DNA of 64,000 nucleotides from Pirellulaceae bacterium (GCA_028280445.1 JANQLU010000124.1:62001-126000), one strand, 5' to 3'. Positions 18,875-29,197 are shown, counted from the first letter of the stretch. A program made the numbers and translations. The notes: a model not told the origin generated them from the letters alone.

Positions 18875-21109
18875 ATGCGCAAAAGGTCTTTATTCAACGC
18901 ATTTTGCTTAGGCACCTTGGCTGCCGTTTTGGGTTTGTTCAGTGTTTCGCAGGCAGATGACTGGCTGCATTGGCGAGGTCCATCTCATTTGGGAATCTCC
19001 AGCGAAACAGGTGTCGTGCACAAATGGAAATTTGACAGTGACAAAGTTCTGTGGAAGTCCGAAATCGGCGGGCGTGCAACTCCGATCGTTTTGAATGATC
19101 GAGTCTATCTCAACTGTCGAACCAAAAATGATTTTAATGATCCGATCGACAAAGTGAATTGTCGCCAGCAGGTCGTTTGCTGGGACGCCAAAACAGGAAA
19201 AGAACTCTGGAAAGATGTGTTCAATGTCTTTTTGACTGATATCCCTGCTCCACGCGTGGGTTGGGCATCGATGTGTGGTGACAAGGAAACGGGCAACGTT
19301 TACTGCTACACGGTCGACGGAATTTTCCGTTGTTACAACGGCGAGACCGGAAAGGTCGTTTGGCAACATTCGATGCTCGAAGAGTACGGTGCCATATCAG
19401 GATACGGCGGTCGAACACAGACTCCGATCATCAGCGAAGATCTCGTCATCGTCAGCACGTTGGCCGCCAATTGGGGCGAATACAAAGGTCCTGGTCCCAA
19501 ACAATATTATTTCGCGATGGACAAACGCACTGGCAAACTTCAATGGATCAGCGGACCGGGCGCTGCACCAGTCGATACAAATCAAAGCATTCCATTCATT
19601 GCTGTATTTAACGGTCAACGGATGTTAGTCGGCGGAAACTCAAACGGGTCGATTTACGCTTTGAATGCACGTACTGGTAAAAAGATCTGGGAATTCAAGC
19701 TTTCCAAGCGTGGATTGAACGCAACGGCAACCACCGATGGCAAATACGTTTACATCGCGCACGGCGAAGACAATATTGACAACGACAAATTTGGACGTGT
19801 TCAGTGTATTGATCCAACAGGAACGGGCGACGTTACCGAGACTCATGGAAAATGGCGATTTGATGGACTTAAAGCCGGGTTCTGTGGCCTGACGGTCAAA
19901 GACGGAATTCTGTACGTGATCAGCGACACTGGAAACTTGAACGCATTTGAGGCTGAATCCGGTAAAAAACTCTGGGTTCATGATTTGGGAACGGTCGGCA
20001 AAGGGTCTCCCGTGTGGGTCGAAGGATATCTGCATGTTGCCGAAGTCAACGGAAATATTTACACGCTGAAACCAACACGCGAAGGTTGTGAAACGATCAA
20101 TCACGTCGAACTTCGTGCGACCAGTGGCGAAGGGGCAGACGAAATCTATGCTTCTCCCGCGATTTCAAATGGCCGTGTTTTCTGGGTGACCCGCGACAGA
20201 ACATTTTGTGTCGGAACAAAGGATGATGCCCAAAAATCAAAACCGTTCACATTGCCCAAAGAAGCGGACGGTGGCAAGGAAATCGATTTGGTTCAATTAC
20301 GCCCGTACGAAGTCGTTTTGCGAGAAGGTGATACGGCGGAATACGAAATTGTTGGCTTTAACAAATTGGGACAAGTGGTTGAAAAGAAAAAAGCGACCAT
20401 CAAAATCGGTGGTGGGTTGGATGTGGTTTCGGCCGATGGCAATAAAATCACTGTCGGCAACGCCAAAAAAGATTACGCCGGAACGATTTCAGCTGAGCTT
20501 GGTGGAAAGACAGCGACGGCCCGTGTTCGCGTGATGCCCAGTGCGGGACATTGGAAATGGACATTTGACGGATTCAAAGGTATCGCAGTACCCCCAACTT
20601 GGATTCGCGCTCACATCAAAATGAAACCCAAAGATCTGGCTGGCAATATCGTTATGCGAATGGGACCTGGGAAAGGCCGACCGAGCCACATGACTTGGAT
20701 TGGCACTCCTGAGATGAAGCATTACACGATTACATCAGAAGTCTATATGACCGAACAACAGCGCCGCCTGGCCAGCGTTGGTATTACTAACCAACGATAC
20801 AATCTGGTTTTGGACGGAAACAACGGAGAACTGCAAATTCGAACGTGGCAGCCACATTTACGGATGGCGAAAACGATTGATTTCGAAGCGGACCCGGAAG
20901 TCTGGTACAAAATGAAATTGGTGGTCGACATCAAAGATGGCGTCGGAACCATTCGTGGCAAAGTTTGGGAGAAAGGAAAGGACGAGCCAGAAAAATGGAC
21001 GATCGAGGCAACGGACCCGCATCCTAACAAAAACGGTGCACCAGGTGTTTATGTATACGGATTGGCCGATTGTTATTTTGATAACATCGAAGTCACCCCG
21101 CGAAAGTAG
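18875..21109 (+). CDS. Secreted PQQ-propeller-like protein with C-terminal jelly-roll-like domain
   Basis: A 744-residue exported protein. Its Sec signal peptide ends near SQADDW. A PQQ-type beta-propeller follows (about 25-450), with repeats such as ALNARTGKKIWEF and AFEAESGKKLWVHD and the WHWRGP-like opening typical of planctomycete outer proteins. The C-terminal ~200 residues (WIRAHIKMKPKDLAG to DCYFDNIEVTP) resemble a concanavalin/3-keto-disaccharide-hydrolase-like lectin fold. No PQQ-dehydrogenase catalytic residues are evident, so it is better read as binding or scaffold than as a dehydrogenase. The ATG at 18875 is chosen for the signal peptide and the GAGAG eight bases before it. Confidence 0.85.
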   Translation: MRKRSLFNAFCLGTLAAVLGLFSVSQADDWLHWRGPSHLGISSETGVVHKWKFDSDKVLWKSEIGGRATPIVLNDRVYLNCRTKNDFNDPIDKVNCRQQVVCWDAKTGKELWKDVFNVFLTDIPAPRVGWASMCGDKETGNVYCYTVDGIFRCYNGETGKVVWQHSMLEEYGAISGYGGRTQTPIISEDLVIVSTLAANWGEYKGPGPKQYYFAMDKRTGKLQWISGPGAAPVDTNQSIPFIAVFNGQRMLVGGNSNGSIYALNARTGKKIWEFKLSKRGLNATATTDGKYVYIAHGEDNIDNDKFGRVQCIDPTGTGDVTETHGKWRFDGLKAGFCGLTVKDGILYVISDTGNLNAFEAESGKKLWVHDLGTVGKGSPVWVEGYLHVAEVNGNIYTLKPTREGCETINHVELRATSGEGADEIYASPAISNGRVFWVTRDRTFCVGTKDDAQKSKPFTLPKEADGGKEIDLVQLRPYEVVLREGDTAEYEIVGFNKLGQVVEKKKATIKIGGGLDVVSADGNKITVGNAKKDYAGTISAELGGKTATARVRVMPSAGHWKWTFDGFKGIAVPPTWIRAHIKMKPKDLAGNIVMRMGPGKGRPSHMTWIGTPEMKHYTITSEVYMTEQQRRLASVGITNQRYNLVLDGNNGELQIRTWQPHLRMAKTIDFEADPEVWYKMKLVVDIKDGVGTIRGKVWEKGKDEPEKWTIEATDPHPNKNGAPGVYVYGLADCYFDNIEVTPRK

Positions 21110-21152
21110 TTCTGAATCACGTCAAAAAAACAACTCTCATTCAAGGATAAAC

Positions 21153-22904
21153 ATGAAATTTTACCAACTATTCACTCTGTTTCTGGCCGGCTCGATTGCT
21201 TTAGCCGGGTGCGCAGAACAGAAAAAAGTGGCGTCGAACAACAAAGATGGGAACAAGATTAGTGCAAAACCAAAATCATTTGCACCAACTCCTGAGTCCA
21301 GTTCGTTTCGACCCGCTTTGGGCGGCGAATTTGAAAACCCAAACGCCGCTGTCGAACCGAGCAATAACCAAGAATCGGGTAAACAAAAGGCAAAAACTGT
21401 TTCCAAAAAATCGGACTGGCCGATGTGGGGCAGAACTCCAGGACGAAATATGGTTGCCGATTTCAAAGGAATCAATTTTGATTTTAATCTGGAAAGTGGC
21501 AAAAACGTGGCCTGGGTTGCTCAACTCGGCTCGCAAACCTATGGAAATCCGGTGGTTGCCGATGGGCACATTTACGTCGGAACAAACAATGGTGCGGAGT
21601 ACCGTCCGAAACACAAACAAATCAAAAGAGACGGCAAGGTTATCGATAATGGCGACCGCGGCGTATTACTTTGTTTCAACGAAAAAGATGGAAAATTCTT
21701 GTGGCAACTGACGCGTAAAAAACTCGAGATCGGCCGTGTCCAGGACTGGATGCTGCAAGGGATCTGTTCCGTTCCTTGTATCGAAGGCGATCGCATGTGG
21801 GTCGTTACCAATCGCTGCGAGTTGATGTGTCTGGACACCAAAGGTTTTTACGATGATGAAAACGATGGTGAAATCAAAGACGAAGAAGACAAAGAAAAAC
21901 AGGATGCAGATATTGTCTGGTCACTGGACATGATTAACAAACTGGGGGTCTTTCCGCACAATCTGGCCACCAGCTCACCCGTTTTGTTGGGCGACAACGT
22001 GTACCTGTTGACCTCCAACGGTGTTGACGAAGCTCATTTGAAATTGCCATCGCCCCGCGCTCCGAGCTTTATTTGTGTTAACAAGAAAACCGGGAAAGTG
22101 GTTTGGGAAAAACGTTATCCCAAAAAAGGAATTCTGCATGGTCAATGGGGCTCGCCCGCGGTTGGAAAAGTAAACGGTAAATATCAAGTTTACTTCCCCG
22201 GTGGCGATGGTGTTCTGTATGCATTGAATCCTGATGACGGTGAAATCATTTGGAAATTCGATTTGAATCCCAAAGAAACCAAATGGGAACTTGGTGGCGC
22301 CGGGTCGCGCAATGCGATCATCTCAACGCCTGTGTTTTATGAAAACAGTGTGATCTTGGCGGTCGGCCAAGACCCTGAGCACGGCGAAGGCATCGGGCAT
22401 CTGTACCGTATCGACGCGACCAAGAAAGGCGATATCAGCCTCGAGTTAGGAGAGATCAACAAAAAGGGCAAGAAAAATCCCAACGCCGCTGCCATTTGGC
22501 ATTACGGCGGAGTCGATGAGGATGGCTCGATCACTGGCGAAAAAGGTGCTGATGTCTTCCATCGGACGATGTGCACGGCATCGGTTTACAAAGGCATGGT
22601 ATTTATTGCCGACCTCAGCGGACGAGTTCACTGTGTCGATTTTAAAACTGGGAAACGCCTCTGGATGCATGATTTGTTTTCAGAAATCTGGGGCTCGACA
22701 TTGGCCGTTGACGGGACAGTCTGGCTGGGCAATGGCGAAGGTACGATGACGGTTTTCAAAGCCCAGCGAGAAAAAGCTGAAGTTTTGAAAAAGTACGACA
22801 CCAAGGATTTGTCGTCAATTTATTCGACTCCGACAATTGCCAACGGCAGAATGTATATTACTGACCGTTCCCGATTGTACGCGATCGACTTTAAAAAGAA
22901 GTAA
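21153..22904 (+). CDS. PQQ-propeller-like lipoprotein
   Basis: A 583-residue lipoprotein with a signal peptide and a lipobox LAGC (SIALAGCAEQ), so it is probably anchored in a membrane. A polar linker of about 80 residues leads to a beta-propeller with repeats such as CVNKKTGKVVWEK, ALNPDDGEIIWKF and CVDFKTGKRLWMHD. It is the second of two propeller genes in a row, 43 bases after the first, so the two likely act on the same substrate or complex; which one is unknown. The frame is open much further upstream, but the ATG at 21153 has AAGGA six bases before it and gives the signal peptide. Confidence 0.87.
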   Translation: MKFYQLFTLFLAGSIALAGCAEQKKVASNNKDGNKISAKPKSFAPTPESSSFRPALGGEFENPNAAVEPSNNQESGKQKAKTVSKKSDWPMWGRTPGRNMVADFKGINFDFNLESGKNVAWVAQLGSQTYGNPVVADGHIYVGTNNGAEYRPKHKQIKRDGKVIDNGDRGVLLCFNEKDGKFLWQLTRKKLEIGRVQDWMLQGICSVPCIEGDRMWVVTNRCELMCLDTKGFYDDENDGEIKDEEDKEKQDADIVWSLDMINKLGVFPHNLATSSPVLLGDNVYLLTSNGVDEAHLKLPSPRAPSFICVNKKTGKVVWEKRYPKKGILHGQWGSPAVGKVNGKYQVYFPGGDGVLYALNPDDGEIIWKFDLNPKETKWELGGAGSRNAIISTPVFYENSVILAVGQDPEHGEGIGHLYRIDATKKGDISLELGEINKKGKKNPNAAAIWHYGGVDEDGSITGEKGADVFHRTMCTASVYKGMVFIADLSGRVHCVDFKTGKRLWMHDLFSEIWGSTLAVDGTVWLGNGEGTMTVFKAQREKAEVLKKYDTKDLSSIYSTPTIANGRMYITDRSRLYAIDFKKK

Positions 22905-22926
22905 TTCAAATACGTTTTGACAAAAT

Positions 22927-22957
22927 GGCGGCGCATTGATTGCGTCGCCTTTTTTTT
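22927..22957 (+). terminator. Rho-independent terminator after the propeller lipoprotein
   Basis: Stem GGCGGCGCA with TGCGTCGCC, loop TTGAT, followed by eight T. It lies 22 bases past the stop and ends the two-gene propeller transcript before the membrane-protein gene. Confidence 0.88.
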
Positions 22958-23017
22958 GCGCTCAACTTTCTGCCGCCGTGGGGATACAATTGCGATGTCT
23001 TGTTCTGTATCGACTAT

Positions 23018-24061
23018 ATGACTGATTCACAACATCAAAACACCGACTCGCAAAATCCCGTCGCGATATTGAGTACTAATACGATCGATTCGCGGAGTGT
23101 GGTCAAAATCCCACGTCCATACAACGACGTGATCATGCGGTTGTTCGTTTATATTCTCGCGATCAATTGTGGTGCGTGGGCGCTGGTCCCATGTACTTTC
23201 TTTGTGGCGTCTCCGCTGGTGGTTGGCTACTTTGTCGCTCAATTGGCGATTATCTCAACGTTGTTGACTTTGGGGCCGGGCAAATTTTGGGAAAGATTCT
23301 TGTGCTGGTACGGCGTGTTTTTTGCGTGGATATCGAGTGCCGCGATGTTGCCGCTGATGATGTTCGCGTCGGATTCCACCATCGTTGAGTACAAAACATT
23401 TGTCGGTTATGTGCTGTTGTTGCCAGCGGGTTTGTTGGCGATTCAATTTCCATTGTGGATCGCCAGATTTTTTCGCAGCTGGAGAATGGTCCAACAGTGC
23501 GACGAAGGAGAGTTGCCGTTTTCCGTCAGCAATTTTTTGGCGGGAGCGGTGATTGTCGCGATTTCAATTGCTTTATTTCAAACGGGACTCGGTTTGATTG
23601 AGATCCCGACAAGTGAACAAACTCTGTTTTCACTCGCGTTTTTTGGAATTTCAATTCTTGGCTCGACGATCCTGCTGGTGCCGACCGTTTACTTGATGTT
23701 CGATGCGTCCGCCGAACGTGCGAATATTCCAATGATCTTGTTGGTCAATTATTGCGGCTGGTTATTGATTTCCATCTTCATCGCGTTTTTTTTACAGAAT
23801 CAAATTGATTTTGAACCAGTGTGGGCGCTGACCGTATTGCTCGTCAGTGCCATGTTCGCAACCGGTTACGTTGTTACGATTTTGATTTTGAATCACCTGC
23901 TGTATCGAGCCGATGTCCGACTGGTCACGTCGGGTCGGCGACAAGGGGAATTGGTTTTCGTCGAGTCGAATGCAGACCAGGTCGATGTTTTTGATGACGA
24001 CGTTCAGGTGGTCGACAAAAAAACGAATCTCGCCACCGAGGACGAAATTCGTTTTCAATAG
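23018..24061 (+). CDS. Multi-pass membrane protein of unknown function
   Basis: A 347-residue protein with about seven or eight hydrophobic helices after a polar N-terminus (MTDSQHQNTDSQNP) and a soluble C-terminal tail rich in Asp and Val. Helices are evident from residues such as LFVYILAINCGAWALV, VGYVLLLPAGLLAIQF and ILLVPTVYLMF. No transporter signature is visible. The first ATG of the long frame lies in the terminator region, so MTDSQ at 23018 is the more credible start. It converges with the AAA ATPase gene across a 21-base gap. Confidence 0.65.
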   Translation: MTDSQHQNTDSQNPVAILSTNTIDSRSVVKIPRPYNDVIMRLFVYILAINCGAWALVPCTFFVASPLVVGYFVAQLAIISTLLTLGPGKFWERFLCWYGVFFAWISSAAMLPLMMFASDSTIVEYKTFVGYVLLLPAGLLAIQFPLWIARFFRSWRMVQQCDEGELPFSVSNFLAGAVIVAISIALFQTGLGLIEIPTSEQTLFSLAFFGISILGSTILLVPTVYLMFDASAERANIPMILLVNYCGWLLISIFIAFFLQNQIDFEPVWALTVLLVSAMFATGYVVTILILNHLLYRADVRLVTSGRRQGELVFVESNADQVDVFDDDVQVVDKKTNLATEDEIRFQ

Positions 24062-24082
24062 TCAAAATGTGAGACTAATCGG

Positions 24083-25480
24083 CTAGACGACGGAGAAGTA
24101 ATTTTCACAAGCGAAATCGATGGCTTCGATTGTAATTTCCATCGGTTTTTTGTGATATCTCGCAAAGTTTTTGATCTGCAACAAAATGTCGCGAGGGTGA
24201 CAGTTTCTAAACGGTCGATTGTTGGGTTTATAGTGGTTCTCGATCAGATGCATGATCGGTTCGGGTTTGAATTCAAATCCCATCACACGGCACATGATTT
24301 GGAATAACTCCAAGAATTCCTCCATCGTCGGATTGCAAACCTCGATTTTGTAGGGAATCCGACGGAGAAACGCGTCGTCCACCAGGTCTTTCGGTTCCAG
24401 GTTGGTTGAAAAGATCACCAATTGATCAAACGGAACTCGAATTTTTTTACCGCTACTGGTGTTCAAGAAATCATATCGTTTTTCAAGTGGAACAATCCAG
24501 CGATTCAACAATTCGTCGACACTCATTCGCTGACGGCCAAAGTCGTCGATGACGAGCGTTCCACAATTGCTTTTCATTTGCAATGGAGCTTCACTAATCC
24601 CGGTCGTTTCGTTGTAACAGATTTCGAGATGCTCCATCGTGAGTTCCCCACCAACAACGATGGTGGGGCGTTCGATGCGAATCCATCGCTGATCAATGTC
24701 TTTTTCTGTCAGCAATCCACCGTTGGTTTCCGGAGGTGCTTCGACATGGTTCATCGGATCGTACAAGCGAATAATGTCGCGATCGACCATCAGCGCCCGA
24801 GGAATCCAAATGTATTTACCGAAACTGGCAGTCACGCGTTCCGCGATGCTCGTTTTTCCATTGCCGGGAAATCCATACAGAAACATTCCGCGGCCCGAGT
24901 TAATCGCGGGTCCAAGTTTGCGAAACATTTTTTCGTTGATCAACAAATCGGAAAACGCACGTTTTAAATCTTCAGGGCCCGGCTCCAGGTTTTGCAACGT
25001 TTGTGCTTCGACACAGGCGATATAGTCGTTCAAAGTGACAGGAGTGGAACCGAAATAAGTCGACAAAGCGTTGTAGCGCTTGGCTCTTTCCCGGCCGATT
25101 TCAGTCAACTTGCAAATATAGTCGTTCATGGCGGCTTGCCCGATGTAGCCAATAATCTGTTCTGACTTCAGGCGTGCGAGCACTTGCTCGACCAGTGCAA
25201 ACGGGAGTTTAATTTGATCGGTGATGTTTCGTCCGGACGCTTCACCGATCGCCAACAGATATTTGCAAATCAGCTCTTCGACGACCGTGTCTGAAACACC
25301 GGCTTCTTGAAAATTGGTTGGCGGTTTCGGACGAAACTCGCCTAACAGCGGGTCGGGTGATTCGGATGATTGTGTGACGGCCTCTTCAGTACCTTCGGCC
25401 ATCAGATTGATTCGATCCAACAGTGAATCGAGTGTTGCGTTGGGACTTGCAGGAGTCGATTCCAGCGGTTGTAGCGTCAT
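24083..25480 (-). CDS. AAA+ ATPase of a planctomycete-type family
   Basis: A 465-residue ATPase. The N-terminal ~200 residues are polar and then helical and unrecognised. The AAA domain has Walker A GFPGNGKTS and Walker B TLVIDDFG, a sensor-like FSTN and an arginine-rich DAFLRRIPYKIE segment, with a helical C-terminal lid. Similar proteins are common in planctomycetes; I cannot name the partner or substrate. The ATG at 25480 gives MTLQPLEST and is preferred over a start 23 codons upstream. Confidence 0.8.
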   Translation of the reverse strand: MTLQPLESTPASPNATLDSLLDRINLMAEGTEEAVTQSSESPDPLLGEFRPKPPTNFQEAGVSDTVVEELICKYLLAIGEASGRNITDQIKLPFALVEQVLARLKSEQIIGYIGQAAMNDYICKLTEIGRERAKRYNALSTYFGSTPVTLNDYIACVEAQTLQNLEPGPEDLKRAFSDLLINEKMFRKLGPAINSGRGMFLYGFPGNGKTSIAERVTASFGKYIWIPRALMVDRDIIRLYDPMNHVEAPPETNGGLLTEKDIDQRWIRIERPTIVVGGELTMEHLEICYNETTGISEAPLQMKSNCGTLVIDDFGRQRMSVDELLNRWIVPLEKRYDFLNTSSGKKIRVPFDQLVIFSTNLEPKDLVDDAFLRRIPYKIEVCNPTMEEFLELFQIMCRVMGFEFKPEPIMHLIENHYKPNNRPFRNCHPRDILLQIKNFARYHKKPMEITIEAIDFACENYFSVV

Positions 25481-25682
25481 TGTGAATTCCGGGTTTTTGA
25501 TAGAAGTGGGGCAGGCAGATCGCTTCGAGGTGAACGATTCCGCTTCCAAAAATTAGTTTGCAGCAGCAACCGGGTCAAATGATGGTCAAATGTGGTTGCG
25601 GGTCCCCGAACATTCCCAACGGAGCAATCGGAATATTCGCGCCAAACATTCGAGTTAGCGTTTGAAATCGGACGTCGCCAAA

Positions 25683-26474
25683 TTAATTCAGTAGATTGCC
25701 GCGGAAAACCGTAACAGCTTTTCCACGCAAAAAAGTGCGATCGTCGGCCACTTGCACGTCGACAAACCCGCCTCGTTTCGACGCCTGATATCCAATCAAA
25801 ACATCTTTGCCAATTTTGGGAGCCCAATAGGGTCCGAGGCAACAGTGCGCCGAACCAGTGACGGGATCTTCGTTGACACCTGCGCCCGGCGCAAAAAATC
25901 GAGACACAAAATCATATTCTGATTTGTCAGAGCGGCTCGTCAAAATCACACCGCGAACATCCGCTCGACTCAGTAAATCAAAATTCACGTCGGCGCCAGT
26001 GACTTCGGACTCCGATGCAACCTCGACGATATAATCGAACGTGTTTTTTCCAGTGAAGATCGGCTTTACTCCCAAAGCTTTGACCACATCATCATCTAAA
26101 TGACATTCTGTTGCCGGATTGCTTGGGAAATTCATTTCGATTTTTCCGGCAATGTTTTTGCAAGTTAATTTGCCGCTGCGGGTGTCGAAATAGATCGCGT
26201 CAGCTTCATCGACCAAATCGTTTTCCCACAAGATGTGTGCGGAGGCGAGCGTCGCGTGGCCACACAAATCCACTTCGACTTGAGGGGTGAACCATCGCAG
26301 CAAAAAATTTCTTTCGTCGACTCTCCTGACAAACGCCGTTTCCGAGAGATTCATTTCTGCGGCAACATTCTGCATCCAGGTTTCGTCGGCATCTTTTTTC
26401 AAAATGCAGACGGCAGCAGGATTACCCGCAAACGGAACGGAAGTAAAAGAGTCGATTTGAAACAGTTCAATCAT
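25683..26474 (-). CDS. PhzF-family isomerase/epimerase
   Basis: A 263-residue protein of the PhzF/YddE fold. The N-terminal SETAFV motif carries the family's catalytic glutamate, followed by DLCGHATLASAHILW and the second-half mirror FFAPGAGVNEDPVTGSAHC. Members isomerise trans-2,3-dihydro-3-hydroxyanthranilate or unknown substrates; the substrate here is unknown. Its ATG (26472-26474) sits just inside the end of the AGE-epimerase gene (stop 26467-26469), an 8-base overlap that implies coupled translation in the epimerase-kinase operon. Confidence 0.9.
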   Translation of the reverse strand: MIELFQIDSFTSVPFAGNPAAVCILKKDADETWMQNVAAEMNLSETAFVRRVDERNFLLRWFTPQVEVDLCGHATLASAHILWENDLVDEADAIYFDTRSGKLTCKNIAGKIEMNFPSNPATECHLDDDVVKALGVKPIFTGKNTFDYIVEVASESEVTGADVNFDLLSRADVRGVILTSRSDKSEYDFVSRFFAPGAGVNEDPVTGSAHCCLGPYWAPKIGKDVLIGYQASKRGGFVDVQVADDRTFLRGKAVTVFRGNLLN

Positions 26475-27699
26475 GTTTGCGCACTGGACCAAGTAGGTTT
26501 TGATGATTCAAGTGGTTGTCGAGGATTTGCCAACACACCCATTGCATTCGCGGCAAGTGAAACGGACCTTTCCACAAATTGCCTTTGAGTGTATTGCTGA
26601 TCGAACCATCACGCCGCAAATATCCAAACCATTCTCCATGTTTGGGGTCTGCGAAATGTTGATGTGACCATTGATGAACCAATCGATGCCACTGGGCATA
26701 TTTTGGATTATCAGTCAGCAGATACGCAAGGAGCGTAGCAATAATCGCCTCGTTATGCGGCCACCAGAATTTCATATCCTGCCAATATTCCTGAATCGGC
26801 CGTTGATCGCTCGAAACGAAGTATAAGATTCCACCAAACTCGTCGTCCCAGCCGCGCTGCCACATCCAATCCAAAATCTGGCAACCGGTTTCAACCAACG
26901 ATTCGTTGCCGCGAAAAACGCCTTCGGCCATGATAAACCAGGCCGCTTCAATCGCGTGGCCCGGATTCAAAGTGCGGCCATCAAAATGGTCGATAATTTG
27001 TCCATCGTGAGAAACCGTTTCGAATACGCATTGATATTCCGGTTTGAGATGATACCGCTGGATCCAATCGATCGAAAAATCGATCCATTCATTGGCCACT
27101 TGGAGATCAATGGACTCGCGCAATTGTTGAGCGGTTCCGATCAAGATCATCGGAAATCCGATCGATCGACTGGTCCGATGATTTGTGAATTTTGGGACGC
27201 TTGGCGGCGAAAGATTGTGTTCGACAAATTGTCGGAACGTTTTTTCGGCAAGGCGTTTGTATTCTGGCTCACCTGTGGCACGGGCTAATTCGCCGAAAGC
27301 GATGGCTGCAAAGCATTCTGAAAACGAATAGCGTCGTTTGCGGATTGGGTGTCCGGTTCGTGTCAGGTGAAACCACATCCTGCCATCGGTTGGATCAAAT
27401 CCATGATCGCACAGAAATTCTCCACCACTTTTGGCCAGATTCAGCCATTGGTCATCAGCATCGTGAACGTGATGATGCAGTTTGCCGAGCAACCAGGTAA
27501 ATCGACCGTGAATCCAAACGCTTTTGTCCGTATCGACAACCGTGCCGACGTGATCCAACGAAGTCAAAAATCCTCCGTGCTCGTGATCTGGTGCATTTTT
27601 GAGCCAAAACGGCAACGTATCGTTGAGCAATTGATCACGATAGAAATCTCGCAATTGTTCGAGTTGTTGGTGATCGTAACTGTCGGGATTAGCGCACAT
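26467..27699 (-). CDS. AGE family epimerase (N-acylglucosamine 2-epimerase-like)
   Basis: A 410-residue (alpha/alpha)6-barrel enzyme of the renin-binding-protein/AGE family, which epimerises sugars at C2. Family features include the tryptophan-rich WIHGRFTWLLGKL near residue 63, the NPGHAIEAAWFIMAEG histidine region and the DDEFGGILYF repeat near the C-terminal side. Other members act on mannose or cellobiose, so the sugar is uncertain. It overlaps the rhamnulokinase stop by 11 bases and the PhzF start by 8 bases, so the three form one translational unit. Confidence 0.9.
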   Translation of the reverse strand: MCANPDSYDHQQLEQLRDFYRDQLLNDTLPFWLKNAPDHEHGGFLTSLDHVGTVVDTDKSVWIHGRFTWLLGKLHHHVHDADDQWLNLAKSGGEFLCDHGFDPTDGRMWFHLTRTGHPIRKRRYSFSECFAAIAFGELARATGEPEYKRLAEKTFRQFVEHNLSPPSVPKFTNHRTSRSIGFPMILIGTAQQLRESIDLQVANEWIDFSIDWIQRYHLKPEYQCVFETVSHDGQIIDHFDGRTLNPGHAIEAAWFIMAEGVFRGNESLVETGCQILDWMWQRGWDDEFGGILYFVSSDQRPIQEYWQDMKFWWPHNEAIIATLLAYLLTDNPKYAQWHRLVHQWSHQHFADPKHGEWFGYLRRDGSISNTLKGNLWKGPFHLPRMQWVCWQILDNHLNHQNLLGPVRKHD

Positions 27700-29197
27700 T
27701 ATCAGTCGAACAGATAGACTCGGTTTTTTCGTACGCTTCGTCCCACGCGTCGACGTTTTGAGGTGCGAAAGATTTTGTCGGAAAGTTTTGCTGAATCATC
27801 TTTCGCGCTTCGGCCATCGAATTGAAATTTCCAGCGGCAATCATCTGGGCCGACAGATTTCCAATCGCCGTCGCTTCGACCGGTCCAGCCACAACGTCGC
27901 GTCCGGTTGCATCGGCGGCAAACTGGTTGAGCAAGTCGTTTTGTGAGCCGCCGCCAACGATGTGAATCGTATTGATTTTGTTTCCAATGATTTCTTCGAG
28001 CTGGTTCAAGACGGCTCGATAGCGCATGGCGATACTTTCCAGCGCGCAGCGAATAACATCGCCGTTTGATTCGGGAGTTGCCTGATTGGTTTTGGTGCAA
28101 TAGTCAGTGATCGCTTGAGGCATGTTTTTAGGAGCGAGGAAACCGGAATGGTCGGGAGGAATGATGGAACGCAGTGGTTGTGCCTGCTCGGCGAGTGAGA
28201 CCAATTCCCGCCAGTTTAGTTCGTTGCCCTGCCCTGCCCAGATTCGCTGGCACTCTTGAACAAGCCACAGACCGGCAATATTTTTGAGCAATCTGGTCGA
28301 ATCTTCGACGCCGCCTTCGTTGGTGTAATCGAATTGCCGTACCAAGTCGTTAATTTTCGCGTTGGCCAGCTCGACTCCCATGCAAGACCAGGTGCCGCTG
28401 CTGATATAACACCAGTCAGGATGATCAGAAATTGGCGCCTGAATCGGAACGGCAGCGACCGCGCTAGCCGTATCATGCGATGCCGGTACAACGACATTGA
28501 TTTGCTGCAACCCAACTTCCTCGGCGAGTTCCTTGCGCAATTGGCCGAGGTGGCTGCCAGGTGGCGTGATGTTGCCGAAAATCTCTCCAGGCAATTCAAA
28601 GGCGTCAATTAATTTCGTTGACCAGGATTTTGTGTGCGGATTGAGGAGTTGTGTTGTCGAAGCGTCTGTCGACTCATTGGATTTTTCGCCGCATAACAAC
28701 CAATGGATCAAATCAGGGATCATCAAAAAATGTCTGGCGTTCTGGAGCGCAACGTCACCCCGATTTTTCATCGCAAACAATTGAAACAGCGAATTGAATT
28801 CGAGAAATTGCAGTCCTGTTTCCGCAAAAATTTCCTCTCGCGCCGCCACTTTAAACGCCTGTTCCAAAATTCCATTCGTTTGCGAATCGCGATAACAAAT
28901 GGGTGAACTCAGAACGCTGTCGTCGGCACCCAGCAATGCGAAATCAACTCCCCAGGTATCGACACCGATGCTGACAATTTCATGTTTGCGAAATCGTTGG
29001 CCGGCGATCCGTAACGCGTCTTTGATATGTTGCCAAAGGCCCAGCCAATTCCAGAAGAGTCGTTGGCCGACGCGCACTCCACCGTTGGGGAAACGATGGA
29101 TCTCTTCGATTTTAATGGAACCGTTGTCCAGCAGGCCGGCAATCATGCGACCGCTCGAAGCACCGAGATCAACTGCTAAAAAAACTTGAGAAGACAT
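27689..29197 (-). CDS. rhaB: Rhamnulokinase
   Basis: A 502-residue FGGY-type sugar kinase that phosphorylates L-rhamnulose at O1. The N-terminal VDLGASSGRMIAG phosphate loop is the rhamnulokinase form; other supports are SIGVDTWGVDFALLG and the C-terminal HIVGGGSQNDLLNQ ATP loop. Isomerase and aldolase of the rhamnose pathway are not in the window. It is the first gene of the operon with the AGE epimerase and PhzF genes, which suggests the epimerase acts on a related deoxysugar or a ketose. The ATG at 29197 is chosen over a start 19 codons upstream for a natural N-terminus. Confidence 0.92.
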   Translation of the reverse strand: MSSQVFLAVDLGASSGRMIAGLLDNGSIKIEEIHRFPNGGVRVGQRLFWNWLGLWQHIKDALRIAGQRFRKHEIVSIGVDTWGVDFALLGADDSVLSSPICYRDSQTNGILEQAFKVAAREEIFAETGLQFLEFNSLFQLFAMKNRGDVALQNARHFLMIPDLIHWLLCGEKSNESTDASTTQLLNPHTKSWSTKLIDAFELPGEIFGNITPPGSHLGQLRKELAEEVGLQQINVVVPASHDTASAVAAVPIQAPISDHPDWCYISSGTWSCMGVELANAKINDLVRQFDYTNEGGVEDSTRLLKNIAGLWLVQECQRIWAGQGNELNWRELVSLAEQAQPLRSIIPPDHSGFLAPKNMPQAITDYCTKTNQATPESNGDVIRCALESIAMRYRAVLNQLEEIIGNKINTIHIVGGGSQNDLLNQFAADATGRDVVAGPVEATAIGNLSAQMIAAGNFNSMAEARKMIQQNFPTKSFAPQNVDAWDEAYEKTESICSTDNVR

